Shown: piece by piece, positions 7,618 through 15,480 of the stretch
How positions within the stretch are numbered: the stretch's first letter is position 1
How the letters are laid out: every line of letters starts with the position of its first letter
Assembly (NCBI GenBank): GCA_937894935.1
Contig: CALAYC010000120.1
Span: forward strand, 1 to 27,347
Reading direction: 5' to 3'
DNA length: 27,347 nt
Source: an uncultured Verrucomicrobiota bacterium
GTDB lineage: Bacteria; Verrucomicrobiota; Verrucomicrobiia; Limisphaerales; JADLHS01
The notes under the pieces: model-generated
The model's database searches: none
The model's input: the letters and a program-made list of their open reading frames with translations, nothing else
What the model was told of the DNA's origin: nothing
Position numbers and translations under genes: made by a program

Positions 7618-10240
7618 ATTCAAAGAATCCACTCGCTGGTGCGACGTTCGTCCAGATGGTTGTCCAGGTCGGCAAGTTGGTCGAGCGATCCACATAATAA
7701 GTCCAACCGGGCGTGCCGACGAACTGGAACGCCATCGAATCACCGGCAAAACTCGGCGCACCGACAAAGCGACCGGCCAGATTCGCAGCGATCTGCACCG
7801 TGCCGCTTGCGCTTCCGCCACGACCATCGCTCAGCGTGTAATTGAATTGATCCGCCACGCTGACAAAGTTCGAATACACGATGAATCCACCGTCAACCGC
7901 GAGCGGCACACCGTTGGTGCTCGTTGCGTCAACTCCCGCCAATTCGAGCGTGTCACCGTCGGCGTCAGTGGCATTCGCAATCAAAGTCGCCACAGGAATC
8001 AGCAAAACATTCGGCGCGTCATTGGTAAACGTCGCTCCTCCGGCAACCGGGCTGCGATTCACGCTGATCGAACCGTTCACCGTCAGATGGCCGATATACC
8101 AGTTCATTCCCGGACCGAGCGTCGGAAGATCGTAAGTGCTGAAACTACCGGCAAAAGCGGGTGCGCTAAAAAGCGTGAAAGTTTCCCCGCCGGTCAACGC
8201 TGCTCCCTCGTTGGAAATCTGCAGCGCCCCGCCATACGACAACGTGCCGCCACTGAGAGCGATTCGATCACAAAGTGGTGTCCCGTTATTGCGATTGATA
8301 CGCATCGAAGTCGTTCCGCCGAGAACCGGCGCGCTGCTCAATTTCAACGTTCCGATTTGCGAAATGTTACCCGGCGCTAACGTTCCGCTTGCATTGACGG
8401 TCACAACACCTGAAATCGTTCCCGTTCCTCCGAGCGTCCCGAGATTCACTACTACCGCGCCGCTGCCTGTGCCGGAACCCGACGGATTATTCACCAGCAA
8501 GCGTCCGGCCGAAACAATCGTGCCACCGCTGTAACTGCTGGCGGTTTTAAGTTCCATCGTTCCGACGCCGGCTTTTGTAAACGCTCCGTTCGCCAACGGA
8601 ACATTCAACGACAAATCAATCTCCGACGAACCATTGCCGATCGTGAGCGTGTTTGTTCCGCCGCTTAAATCAATCGAACCGGTTAGGCCTGAGCCGCTGC
8701 CGCGATTCACCGTCGCCATCGCATTCGACAATGGATTTATCGTCACCGCGCCGTTCACCGAAATTTTGGCCGGAGCGTTCGCGTGCGGCATAAGATTGAT
8801 GGTGTTGAACGTCAATGTGCCGCCTGAAAGCGCGAAGGTCTGATTCGGGTCCACCTGCAACGTGTGTACGGACAGATTGCCGCCACTCATCGAAACCGGG
8901 CCGGAGAATTGCGCTGAAATCGGACCGCCGTGTCGGACAGTTGCGGAATTATCCGGGCGATACGTCGGATTGTAATTAATCGTGAGCGCGCCTCCGGTAA
9001 TCGCGAGCGTCTCGCGCATGTAAAGCTTGCGAATGTTGTGCACACCCGACGAAAGCGTGACGGTGATGTTCGCCGTGGGACGTTCAAGAATCACCGTATC
9101 GTATTGCCCCGAGGTTGGACCGGTTCCCGCCGCGCCTGGCAATCGCGACACCGGCAACGGCCCGGTCGCATACGGCGGCGTTTGATCTGGCGGCGTCACC
9201 GGCGCGACCACCGGTTGACCGCTGTTCCAATTCGTCAACGTGCTCCAATCGCCACTCAGGTCGTGCCACCACACGGCCGGCACGAGAAAATTTCGCACGT
9301 ATTCAATATCGCCGTGCGCCACGTTTGCATCGCACGTCGTATCCACGGCATTGAGCCCGGGAATCGAAACCGTGCTCGCATATTGCCAGAACGCCCATGG
9401 CTCAGTGTCGCCATAATCATCCCACGGACCGTAGTAAACCGACAACGTGGTGAAAGTCGTCTTCGGACTGCCGGTCTGCACGGGAATGCTGTTGGGATTG
9501 TCGTTATCCGAGTAACGAGCGTTCCAGAGCATCGGATACGCCGGGCCGACGACACTGGGCGAATAAGCCGCCGGTTGCGCCAGGGCGTTACGCCGCGCGA
9601 GAGTTGCACTCTGAAAAATGCTGGAGTAATTCCCATTGATATACATCGCGGGACGAATGCGCGTCAGCTCATAAACGCGCTGTGAAAAATCGAGCGCAAA
9701 CTGCACCAGCGCGTCGGCGCCCGCACCGGCTTCCTGATCAAACACCGGCATCAGATAACCCGGCCGCATCCACGGACCGGCCATTTGCACAAAATGATCC
9801 GCTTCATCTGTCCCGGTATTTCCCTCCACATCCGGACGCGCAAAGTGATACGGACCGGCCAACATACCTGCGGCAGTCGCGCGCGTGATGTTTTGAATGA
9901 AACGAGGATCGTCGTAACGCCGTGAAAGCGTCTCCAGACTTTGGTGCGGCGACGGCGTGCCGGAAGTTTGTCCCAGCCCAGTCGTGCCGCCGCGGGTGGC
10001 GCGAATGAAAACGAACTGCCGATTGCCGACGCTGTAGGCTGTGTTCCAGTTTGCCTGCGAAATGCCCGTCGCCGACGTGCCACAATTCCAATAGGAAACA
10101 TCCGTTCCCAGCACCCGCTCTTGCGCCGTCACATTTGGCACGCTCGTCAGCCATGCAGCGCTCAATAAAGCCACCGCAGTCGCCGTTTGACTCACTTTGA
10201 AATTATCCTTCCTTGAACCCGGCCAGCATTCACAACTCAT
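7553..10240 (-). CDS. Secreted GH25 muramidase-like protein with autotransporter-type repeats and cadherin-like domain
   Basis: 895 residues from ATG 10240. A GTG at 10195 has a better ribosome site (AAGGAAGG, 11 nt away) and would give 880 residues; the start is undecided. A hydrophobic signal segment ends near residue 40 (TSVPNVTAQ). Residues 44-309 are a GH25 lysozyme domain: GTDVSYW (Asp47), FVFIRATRG, AGPYHFARPD, PVFDQEAG (Asp168 and Glu170, the D-x-E catalytic pair) and WQYAST. GH25 enzymes cut the N-acetylmuramyl bond of peptidoglycan. Then follow GDWSTLTNW, a long Gly/Thr/Ser-rich beta-helix-like region with a PATR-type repeat (556-585, SYSGGTIVSAGRLLVNN) and TLAPGN, a cadherin-like/tandem-95 domain (about 730-818, DADGDTLEL and FNYTLSDGRGG), and a C-terminal module ending SAFYRLRW. 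No beta-barrel translocator is present. The 3' end overlaps ada convergently. Probably secreted or surface-attached; the target is unknown. Confidence 0.87.
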   Translation of the reverse strand: MSCECWPGSRKDNFKVSQTATAVALLSAAWLTSVPNVTAQERVLGTDVSYWNCGTSATGISQANWNTAYSVGNRQFVFIRATRGGTTGLGQTSGTPSPHQSLETLSRRYDDPRFIQNITRATAAGMLAGPYHFARPDVEGNTGTDEADHFVQMAGPWMRPGYLMPVFDQEAGAGADALVQFALDFSQRVYELTRIRPAMYINGNYSSIFQSATLARRNALAQPAAYSPSVVGPAYPMLWNARYSDNDNPNSIPVQTGSPKTTFTTLSVYYGPWDDYGDTEPWAFWQYASTVSIPGLNAVDTTCDANVAHGDIEYVRNFLVPAVWWHDLSGDWSTLTNWNSGQPVVAPVTPPDQTPPYATGPLPVSRLPGAAGTGPTSGQYDTVILERPTANITVTLSSGVHNIRKLYMRETLAITGGALTINYNPTYRPDNSATVRHGGPISAQFSGPVSMSGGNLSVHTLQVDPNQTFALSGGTLTFNTINLMPHANAPAKISVNGAVTINPLSNAMATVNRGSGSGLTGSIDLSGGTNTLTIGNGSSEIDLSLNVPLANGAFTKAGVGTMELKTASSYSGGTIVSAGRLLVNNPSGSGTGSGAVVVNLGTLGGTGTISGVVTVNASGTLAPGNISQIGTLKLSSAPVLGGTTSMRINRNNGTPLCDRIALSGGTLSYGGALQISNEGAALTGGETFTLFSAPAFAGSFSTYDLPTLGPGMNWYIGHLTVNGSISVNRSPVAGGATFTNDAPNVLLIPVATLIANATDADGDTLELAGVDATSTNGVPLAVDGGFIVYSNFVSVADQFNYTLSDGRGGSASGTVQIAANLAGRFVGAPSFAGDSMAFQFVGTPGWTYYVDRSTNLPTWTTIWTNVAPASGFFEFTDDFSDFSEPPASAFYRLRW
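10196..10215 (-). promoter_or_regulatory. Shine-Dalgarno-like AAGGAAGG ahead of an internal GTG
   Basis: On the minus strand AAGGAAGG is followed by ATAATTTCAAA and a GTG at 10195. It is one of the strongest ribosome-site matches in the window and favours a start at the GTG over the ATG at 10240, which has none. Against it, the GTG start would leave the signal peptide without basic residues. Confidence 0.45.
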
Positions 10241-10570
10241 AGGTACAACTCATCCGAACTATCAGTTTCACAGTGTCACGTTGGACTCTGCAAATTTTCC
10301 GGCGAAATTCCACTGGAAACTTGCGTTTTTCCGGACATAAAGATGTTCATTCTCGCTCCGTAAACGCTCGCTGCACGCCGAATCGTTGCGTTTGAAAAAC
10401 GACGAAGCATCTCCAGGCAAAAATTGTTTGGAAGATGTTCAACCGCCCTATTAGCGACATCGGCTTCATCATTCTGAATCTGTCGCCGACAAGTCACAAT
10501 ATTTCCGACCTTCCCTAAGTAGCTGGAATTCCAGCTTGCCAATTGGCGGAGCGGTTTTTCATCCTCAATC
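10241..10570. other. Divergent intergenic region between the muramidase-like gene and guaB
   Basis: About 330 bp without a convincing gene; it should contain two divergent promoters. A 98-residue minus-strand frame (10276-10572) lacks recognisable features and overlaps the guaB start, so I leave it out. The one distinct structure is a perfect 16-bp palindrome at 10521-10536. No purine-riboswitch-like fold was recognised. Confidence 0.45.
10521..10536. promoter_or_regulatory. Perfect 16-bp palindrome upstream of guaB
   Basis: agctggaa is followed directly by its reverse complement ttccagct, with no spacer, ending 34 bp before the guaB ATG. The position and full symmetry fit an operator for a dimeric repressor such as a nucleotide-responsive regulator. 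A loopless palindrome makes an RNA hairpin less likely. Confidence 0.38.
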
Positions 10571-12133
10571 ATGGCAGCGCAATCGCGAAACCTGGACTCT
10601 CAATTTTATCAGAACGCCGATACTTTTTTCCTCGCCCACAAAAACGTCGGGCTCACTTACGATGACCTGACACTCGCGACGCTTTATTCCGAAGTTCTTC
10701 CGCGCGACACCGAACTGGAAACGCATCTGGCCGATAATTTACGCCTGAACATTCCCATCATCTCGGCCGACATGGACACCGTCACGGAATCGCGCATGGC
10801 CACCGCCATGGCCTTGAACGGCGGCATGGGCTTGATTCACTACAACATGCCCGAGCGGCAGCAGCTCTCCGAAGTCAGCCGCGTGAAATACCACGTTCCG
10901 GGCATGATTCCCGACCCCATCAAAGTCCTCCCGGATCAACTTGTCGGCGACGTCGTGAAAATGGTGGACGAGCGGAAATTCGGTTTCAGCACGTTCCCCG
11001 TCGTGGACGAAAAAGGAAAACTCGTCGGCCTGCTCTCAGGCCATGTAGTTAAACCGCGTTATGCCAAACGCAAGGTCGCCGAGGCGATGACTCCGCGGGC
11101 TCAGGTTCAGACCATTAACAAAAAAGAACTCGGCAAAGACCCCATCGCACGCGCCGACCGCTTTTTCACCGAACGGCCCGGTATTCATAAATTGCTCGTC
11201 GTGGATGACGAAGATCATCTGCACGGTCTGTTCACCATGAACGACGTCGAGCGCATCACGCAGGAAAAAAAGGCGCAGTTCCGCCCGGCCCGCGATGCAC
11301 AATTCCGTCTCGTCTGCGGCGCGGCGGTGAGTGCGACTCGTAACGCGTTCGGCGAACTGGATCGCGACCGCATTCTCGCGCACGTCAGTGGATTGGTGGA
11401 ACGCGGCGTGGATGCCGTGGCGGTTTCCACTGCGCATGGCCACAGCAAAGGCGTCGGCGACACCGTGAAATTGCTCCGCTCCGAATTTAAACACCTGCCC
11501 ATCATCGCAGGCAACGTCACCACCGCTGCCGGCGTCGAATACCTCGCTGACTGCGGCGCAAACACTATCAAGATTGGCCAAGGGCCAGGATCGATTTGCA
11601 CCACGCGCATCGTCGCAGGCGTCGGCATTCCACAAATGACCGCGCTCTATGTCTGTTCGCGCATGGCGGAAAAAAAAGGCGTTTCCATCCTCGCTGACGG
11701 CGGCATCACCAAGAGCGGCGACATCGTGAAAGCGCTGACGCTGGCAAACGCCGTGATTTGCGGTGGCATCCTCGCCGGTTGTACCGAAGCGCCGGGTGAA
11801 GTCATGGAGATCGGCGGCAAGATTTACAAACAATACCGCGGCATGGGCAGTCTCGCCGCGATGCGCTCCGGCTCAGCGGCACGTTACGGCCACGACAAAA
11901 ATCCGACGCAGAAAGTTGCAGCGGAAGGCATCGAAGCGTTGAAGGAAGTCGTCGGCTCGGTGGAACGCGTGTTAAGTCAACTCGTCGGCGGCATTCAGTC
12001 CGGTATGGGCTACCTCGGCGCAGCGAACTTGCAGCAACTCCGCGACAAAGCGCGCTACATCCGCGTCAGTCCGGCCGGCATGAAAGAAGCCGCCCCGCAC
12101 GATGTCGTGGAATTGAAGACGGCAAGCCAATAG
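10571..12133 (+). CDS. guaB: Inosine-5'-monophosphate dehydrogenase
   Basis: 520 residues; oxidises IMP to XMP with NAD+, the first committed step to GMP, in the cytosol as a tetramer. The TIM barrel begins with LTYDDLTLATLYSEVLPRD and PIISADMDTVTESRMATAMA. Two CBS domains are inserted at about residues 110-230 (FSTFPVVDEKGKLVGLLSG, HKLLVVDDEDHLHGLFTMND). The active-site loop is GQGPGSICTTRIVAGVG with the nucleophile Cys343. After it come ILADGGITKSGDIVKAL and RSGSAARYG, the mobile flap with its Arg-Tyr pair, and VGGIQSGMGYLGA near the C-terminus. Slightly longer than the usual 485-490 residues because of an N-terminal extension. The ATG at 10571 has no good Shine-Dalgarno sequence. Only 24 bp separate its stop from the convergent WYL-regulator gene, and no terminator is visible there. 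Confidence 0.95.
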   Translation: MAAQSRNLDSQFYQNADTFFLAHKNVGLTYDDLTLATLYSEVLPRDTELETHLADNLRLNIPIISADMDTVTESRMATAMALNGGMGLIHYNMPERQQLSEVSRVKYHVPGMIPDPIKVLPDQLVGDVVKMVDERKFGFSTFPVVDEKGKLVGLLSGHVVKPRYAKRKVAEAMTPRAQVQTINKKELGKDPIARADRFFTERPGIHKLLVVDDEDHLHGLFTMNDVERITQEKKAQFRPARDAQFRLVCGAAVSATRNAFGELDRDRILAHVSGLVERGVDAVAVSTAHGHSKGVGDTVKLLRSEFKHLPIIAGNVTTAAGVEYLADCGANTIKIGQGPGSICTTRIVAGVGIPQMTALYVCSRMAEKKGVSILADGGITKSGDIVKALTLANAVICGGILAGCTEAPGEVMEIGGKIYKQYRGMGSLAAMRSGSAARYGHDKNPTQKVAAEGIEALKEVVGSVERVLSQLVGGIQSGMGYLGAANLQQLRDKARYIRVSPAGMKEAAPHDVVELKTASQ

Positions 12134-12157
12134 CGAGAGCAACAAGCGCAAAAGAAG

Positions 12158-13150
12158 TTACGAAGCCAACATCCGTTGCGCTTCTGCCTTCACGCTCTCA
12201 AGCAATTCCCGTGGCTTGAGCACGCGCACGTCACCGCCCCAACTCAGCACCCAGCGGCGCACCTCGATCAAACTGGAAAGCTTGAGGCTCAATTCCACTT
12301 CGCCGTTTTTCAATTCGCGCAATTGCTGCGACTCGTGCCATTTCTTTTCGCGAATGTAATCCGCCACGCGCGCATTGAATCGCAGCACCACTTCGAATTC
12401 TCCTTCACCGGAGTGAACCCCGAAGCTGTCGCGCAAACGCTTCTCCAGCGAAAATTTCTGTGACCGCGCAAACGTCTTGCCCGTCGCGCGAATCTTCTGA
12501 ATTCGCGCCGGCGCAAAAGTGCGGATGTCTTTGCGCAGATGATCGTAGGCGAACAAAAACCATTCGCCGTTGATATTCGCGAGGTGATACGGATCCACCA
12601 CGCGCGACTCGCCTTGCGGGTTTCCGGCTTTGCGATAGGTGATTTCCAATTGCCGACGATTGGCCGTGGCTTTGGCAAGTGTATCGAAAATTTCCAGATT
12701 CAGAATCGGCTCGGCGCGAGTGCGGAAAGAAATCGTCTGCTCGATGTCCGCCAGATTCAGCGAAACCGTATCCGGCAAGGATTGCTCGATTTTCCGAATC
12801 GCGCTGAGCAGCGGTTTCTCGAATTGCGTGCCGCGATATTGTTCCAGCGCTTTTTCGGCGATGACCAGAGCGACCAGTTCGCCCTCGGTAATGTGCATGG
12901 TCGGAAACGACGTTACTTCCGCCGTGTAATAGTAACCAAAGCGCTGCGGATTGTATTCAATCGGCAACATCAAACGATCGCGCATGAAATCCAGGTCGCG
13001 TTGGATGGATTTGGTGCTGACTTCCAATTCCGCGGCGAGTTTCGTGGCGTTAGGAAATCTTCCTGCCTGCAGCGCCTGATGGATGCGCAACATTCGCTCC
13101 AACGGCGGGCGGTGCAACGGCATCGACGGACGGGCAGAGGTCTGTTTCAT
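12158..13150 (-). CDS. WYL-domain transcriptional regulator (YafY family)
   Basis: About 330 residues. An N-terminal helix-turn-helix of the DeoR/HTH_11 type (RMLRIHQALQAG, ATKLAAELEVSTKSIQRDLD, near residues 18-60) is followed by a linker, then a WYL domain at roughly 155-230 (LEITYRKAG, SRVVDPYHLANINGEWFLFA, DIRTFAPARI). A C-terminal WCX-type extension ends RRWVLSWGGDVRVLKPREL. WYL regulators bind ligands, in several cases nucleic acid, and control varied genes including DNA-damage and defence functions. Its targets here cannot be told; it is divergent from waaA and convergent with guaB. The ATG at 13150 is preferred; a GTG at 13192 would add 14 residues of arginine-rich, non-conserved sequence. 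Confidence 0.88.
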   Translation of the reverse strand: MKQTSARPSMPLHRPPLERMLRIHQALQAGRFPNATKLAAELEVSTKSIQRDLDFMRDRLMLPIEYNPQRFGYYYTAEVTSFPTMHITEGELVALVIAEKALEQYRGTQFEKPLLSAIRKIEQSLPDTVSLNLADIEQTISFRTRAEPILNLEIFDTLAKATANRRQLEITYRKAGNPQGESRVVDPYHLANINGEWFLFAYDHLRKDIRTFAPARIQKIRATGKTFARSQKFSLEKRLRDSFGVHSGEGEFEVVLRFNARVADYIREKKWHESQQLRELKNGEVELSLKLSSLIEVRRWVLSWGGDVRVLKPRELLESVKAEAQRMLAS

Positions 13151-13250
13151 GCGCCGATTGGAATAGCGCAGTTGCCGCCCCGGAGCAAACACCCATTCCG
13201 CAAAAACATTTAGTCTTTACGCACGGCGTGTTTTTCCGAAACTAACCGAC

Positions 13251-13266
13251 CGACGTTGAGACGTCG
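13251..13266 (+). promoter_or_regulatory. Small hairpin just ahead of the waaA start
   Basis: cgacgt and acgtcg form a 6-bp stem with a tgag loop, ending 6 nt before the GTG start at 13273. It would occupy the position of the ribosome-binding site, so it could reduce translation of waaA. The effect is inferred only from position. Confidence 0.3.
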
Positions 13267-13272
13267 TTCGGG

Positions 13273-14601
13273 GTGCGAACGCTGTATAACATTCTGTTCC
13301 TGCTGGGTTTCGTGTTGTCATCGCCTTACTACCTCTGGCGCATGTGGCGACGCGGCAACTGGCTTCACGGCTTTGGTGAACGCTTTGCGCAATATGACAC
13401 CAAACTCAAGCAGGCATTGACGAATCGTCAGACGCTTTGGCTGCATGCCGTCAGCGTCGGCGAGGTCAATCTTTGCACGCACCTGATCAAAGCACTCGAG
13501 CCGCGCGTGCCCAACGCCAAGATGGTCGTTTCCACCACCACCACCACCGGCATGGGCGAACTCAAAAAACGCCTGCCCACTCACGTCAGCAAAATTTATT
13601 ACCCGATCGACCGCTACAATTACGTCGCTCGCGCACAAGCCGTCGTTCATCCCGTAGCCATTATTCTCGTCGAAGCGGAAATCTGGCCCAACTTCATCTG
13701 GCGCGCCCAATCGCAACGGACTCCGCTGTTCCTCGTCAATGCGCGGATTTCAGATCGCTCATATCGCGGCTACAAACGCTTCGGTTTTCTTTTTCGACCA
13801 CTGTTTGCCGCGTTTACCGGCGTCGGCGCGCAAACGGAAGCGGACGCCCAGCGATTGCGAGTGCTCGGCTGTCGCCCGGAAGCCGTGCGCGTAACCGGCA
13901 GCGTGAAGTTCGACGCGGCGCGTGGCACGGAACAACGCAAACTCGATGTACCTGCATTATTCGCGCAAGCGGGAGCCAAACCCGATGCGCCGATTCTGGT
14001 TTGCGGCAGCACCCACGATGGTGAAGAAGCGATTCTCGGCGACATTTTTCTCCGGCTTCGCAAACAGTTTCCGAATCTGTTTCTTGTTATCGTGCCACGA
14101 CACGCCGAACGTACTCGCGAAGTGGAACGCGATCTCAAGGCACGCGGCATCAAATACATCCTGCGCTCGCATTTACGCCCGGACGCCGAAAAATCGCCGT
14201 CCGTCGCCGATTGTCTCGTTGTGAATACGACCGGCGAATTGAAATCGTTCTACGAACATGCAACGGTGGTCTTCGTCGGAAAAAGTCTCACCGCTCAAGG
14301 CGGCCAAAATCCCATCGAACCCTGCGCACTCGGCAAAGCGACTGTTTTCGGTCCGAACATGCAGAACTTCGCCGACGTCGTCAGCCTGTTCCTCGCGGAG
14401 CAAGCCGTTGCACAGGTAAAAGACGCCGCCGAATTGGAGCAGACCTTGCAGCGACTGTTCTCCGACGCGTCACAACGCGAACAACTCGGTTTGCGCGGTT
14501 TGATCGTCGTGCAAAAGAATCTTGGCGCGATGCAACGCACCATCGAAATGATTCTGAGCGGAATCAAAGACAGCGGCCTTTATATCGCCCCGCCGAAATA
14601 A
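13273..14601 (+). CDS. waaA: 3-deoxy-D-manno-octulosonic acid (Kdo) transferase
   Basis: 442 residues, family GT30; transfers Kdo from CMP-Kdo to lipid A precursor at the cytoplasmic face of the inner membrane. The N-terminus has the membrane-anchoring helix (LYNILFLLGFVLSSPYYLW) typical of KdtA, then WLHAVSVGEVNL (the catalytic-region HA-SVGE motif), STTTTTGM, YYPID, VEAEIWPNFIW, NARISDRS and VTGSVKFD. The second Rossmann half carries CGSTHDGEEAI, VPRHAERTREV, VVFVGKSLTAQGGQNPIEPC and a TVFGPNMQNF segment. All are standard GT30 landmarks and the length is normal. The start is GTG 13273; a small hairpin lies directly before it. With the GT9 gene at 2246-3166 it shows that the organism makes Kdo-containing LPS. 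Whether it adds one or two Kdo units cannot be read. Confidence 0.94.
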   Translation: MRTLYNILFLLGFVLSSPYYLWRMWRRGNWLHGFGERFAQYDTKLKQALTNRQTLWLHAVSVGEVNLCTHLIKALEPRVPNAKMVVSTTTTTGMGELKKRLPTHVSKIYYPIDRYNYVARAQAVVHPVAIILVEAEIWPNFIWRAQSQRTPLFLVNARISDRSYRGYKRFGFLFRPLFAAFTGVGAQTEADAQRLRVLGCRPEAVRVTGSVKFDAARGTEQRKLDVPALFAQAGAKPDAPILVCGSTHDGEEAILGDIFLRLRKQFPNLFLVIVPRHAERTREVERDLKARGIKYILRSHLRPDAEKSPSVADCLVVNTTGELKSFYEHATVVFVGKSLTAQGGQNPIEPCALGKATVFGPNMQNFADVVSLFLAEQAVAQVKDAAELEQTLQRLFSDASQREQLGLRGLIVVQKNLGAMQRTIEMILSGIKDSGLYIAPPK

Positions 14602-14627
14602 AGCGCATCTTCCCCGCTCGCGCAGAC

Positions 14628-15347
14628 TCACGCGATGTCGGTAAAAACTTTCGTCGCCACGCGCATCTCCAAAACCTGCCCCAGCGGAGTTTTGCCGCCC
14701 GGCTGCAGTGAATCGCGCAACGCCGCTTCCTTTCCTGCTCCTGACGCCAGCACCCAAACCTGCCGCGCGGCGGCGATCGCTGCGTAACCCAGCGTTACGC
14801 GCGTCGGCGGCGGCTTCGGAGAATCGGCGATAACGCGATAGACCGCCGGGTTGGCGCGTTCTGATTCCGTTTCGCGCGGAAACAGCGATGCCACATGACC
14901 GTCTTCGCCCATGCCGAGAAAAATCAAATCCAGCATCGGTTGACCGGCAGCATTAGGCGGTGCGATGCGTTTGATTTCGGCATTCGCTTGTTCGGCGGCA
15001 GCATCGGGAGTCTGCTCGCCAATTACGCGATGAATTTTGTCCGGGCCAATGTTCAGCGGTTTGAAGAACGCTTCGTTCGCTGCGCCAAAGCTGCTTTCTT
15101 TGTCGCCCGGCGGCACGCATCGTTCATCGGCCCAGAAGAAATGAACATGATTCAAGGTCAGCTTTTGGGCCTGAACCAATTCGATTACTGCGGCGAAAAA
15201 CTTGAGCGTGATTCGTCCACCCGACAGCGCGACCAAATGCGCACGCCCCGCCCGTTGCGCTGCGATAATTTCCTGCAGCCACTCTCGCGCGACCGCATGA
15301 GCGAGTTCGTCAGCGTTCGGAAAGCGAATCAGTTCGACATTCTTCAT
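14628..15347 (-). CDS. pgl: 6-phosphogluconolactonase (DevB/Pgl type)
   Basis: 239 residues; hydrolyses 6-phosphogluconolactone to 6-phosphogluconate in the oxidative pentose phosphate pathway. The NagB-like fold shows VALSGGRITLKFF, the HVHFFWADERCVPPGDKESS segment, IGPDKIHRV and LDLIFLGMGEDGHVASLFP, which is the G-GEDGH-ASLFP signature with its catalytic His. RVTLGYAAIAAARQVWVLASG and GKEAALR follow. Normal family length. The ATG at 15347 starts MKNVELIRFP. A terminator at 15404-15460 separates it from the upstream oxidoreductase gene, so it probably has its own promoter in the 60 bp between. No zwf or gnd neighbour. It meets waaA convergently with a 26-bp gap. Confidence 0.93.
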   Translation of the reverse strand: MKNVELIRFPNADELAHAVAREWLQEIIAAQRAGRAHLVALSGGRITLKFFAAVIELVQAQKLTLNHVHFFWADERCVPPGDKESSFGAANEAFFKPLNIGPDKIHRVIGEQTPDAAAEQANAEIKRIAPPNAAGQPMLDLIFLGMGEDGHVASLFPRETESERANPAVYRVIADSPKPPPTRVTLGYAAIAAARQVWVLASGAGKEAALRDSLQPGGKTPLGQVLEMRVATKVFTDIA

Positions 15348-15403
15348 GAGCCGCCGAGATTAAGTTCCCGGCAAAAACGCAGCAAGCCTCCGAATGACAA
15401 TGG

Positions 15404-15460
15404 CAGAAAAGAAAACTGCCGCGAACCGGAGCGATTCAGCCATCTCGGTTCGCGGCAGTT
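15404..15460 (-). terminator. Rho-independent terminator of the Gfo/Idh/MocA oxidoreductase gene
   Basis: A perfect 15-bp stem (aactgccgcgaaccg at 15414-15428 with its complement at 15446-15460) encloses a 17-nt loop. Read on the minus strand it is followed by TTCTTTTC, and it lies 20 nt after the stop codon of the upstream gene. No T tract follows on the plus strand. Confidence 0.85.
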
Positions 15461-15480
15461 GGAACAATTAAACGATTGGC

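Noticed and set aside
7475..9685. Plus-strand frames (7475-8380 and 8930-9685) within the muramidase-like gene
   Set aside because: Antisense to a protein with clear domains; the products are Arg/His-rich low-quality sequence.
10276..10572. 98-codon minus-strand frame between the muramidase-like gene and guaB
   Set aside because: No recognisable features, no ribosome site, overlaps the guaB start codon; it cannot be wholly excluded but is not supported.
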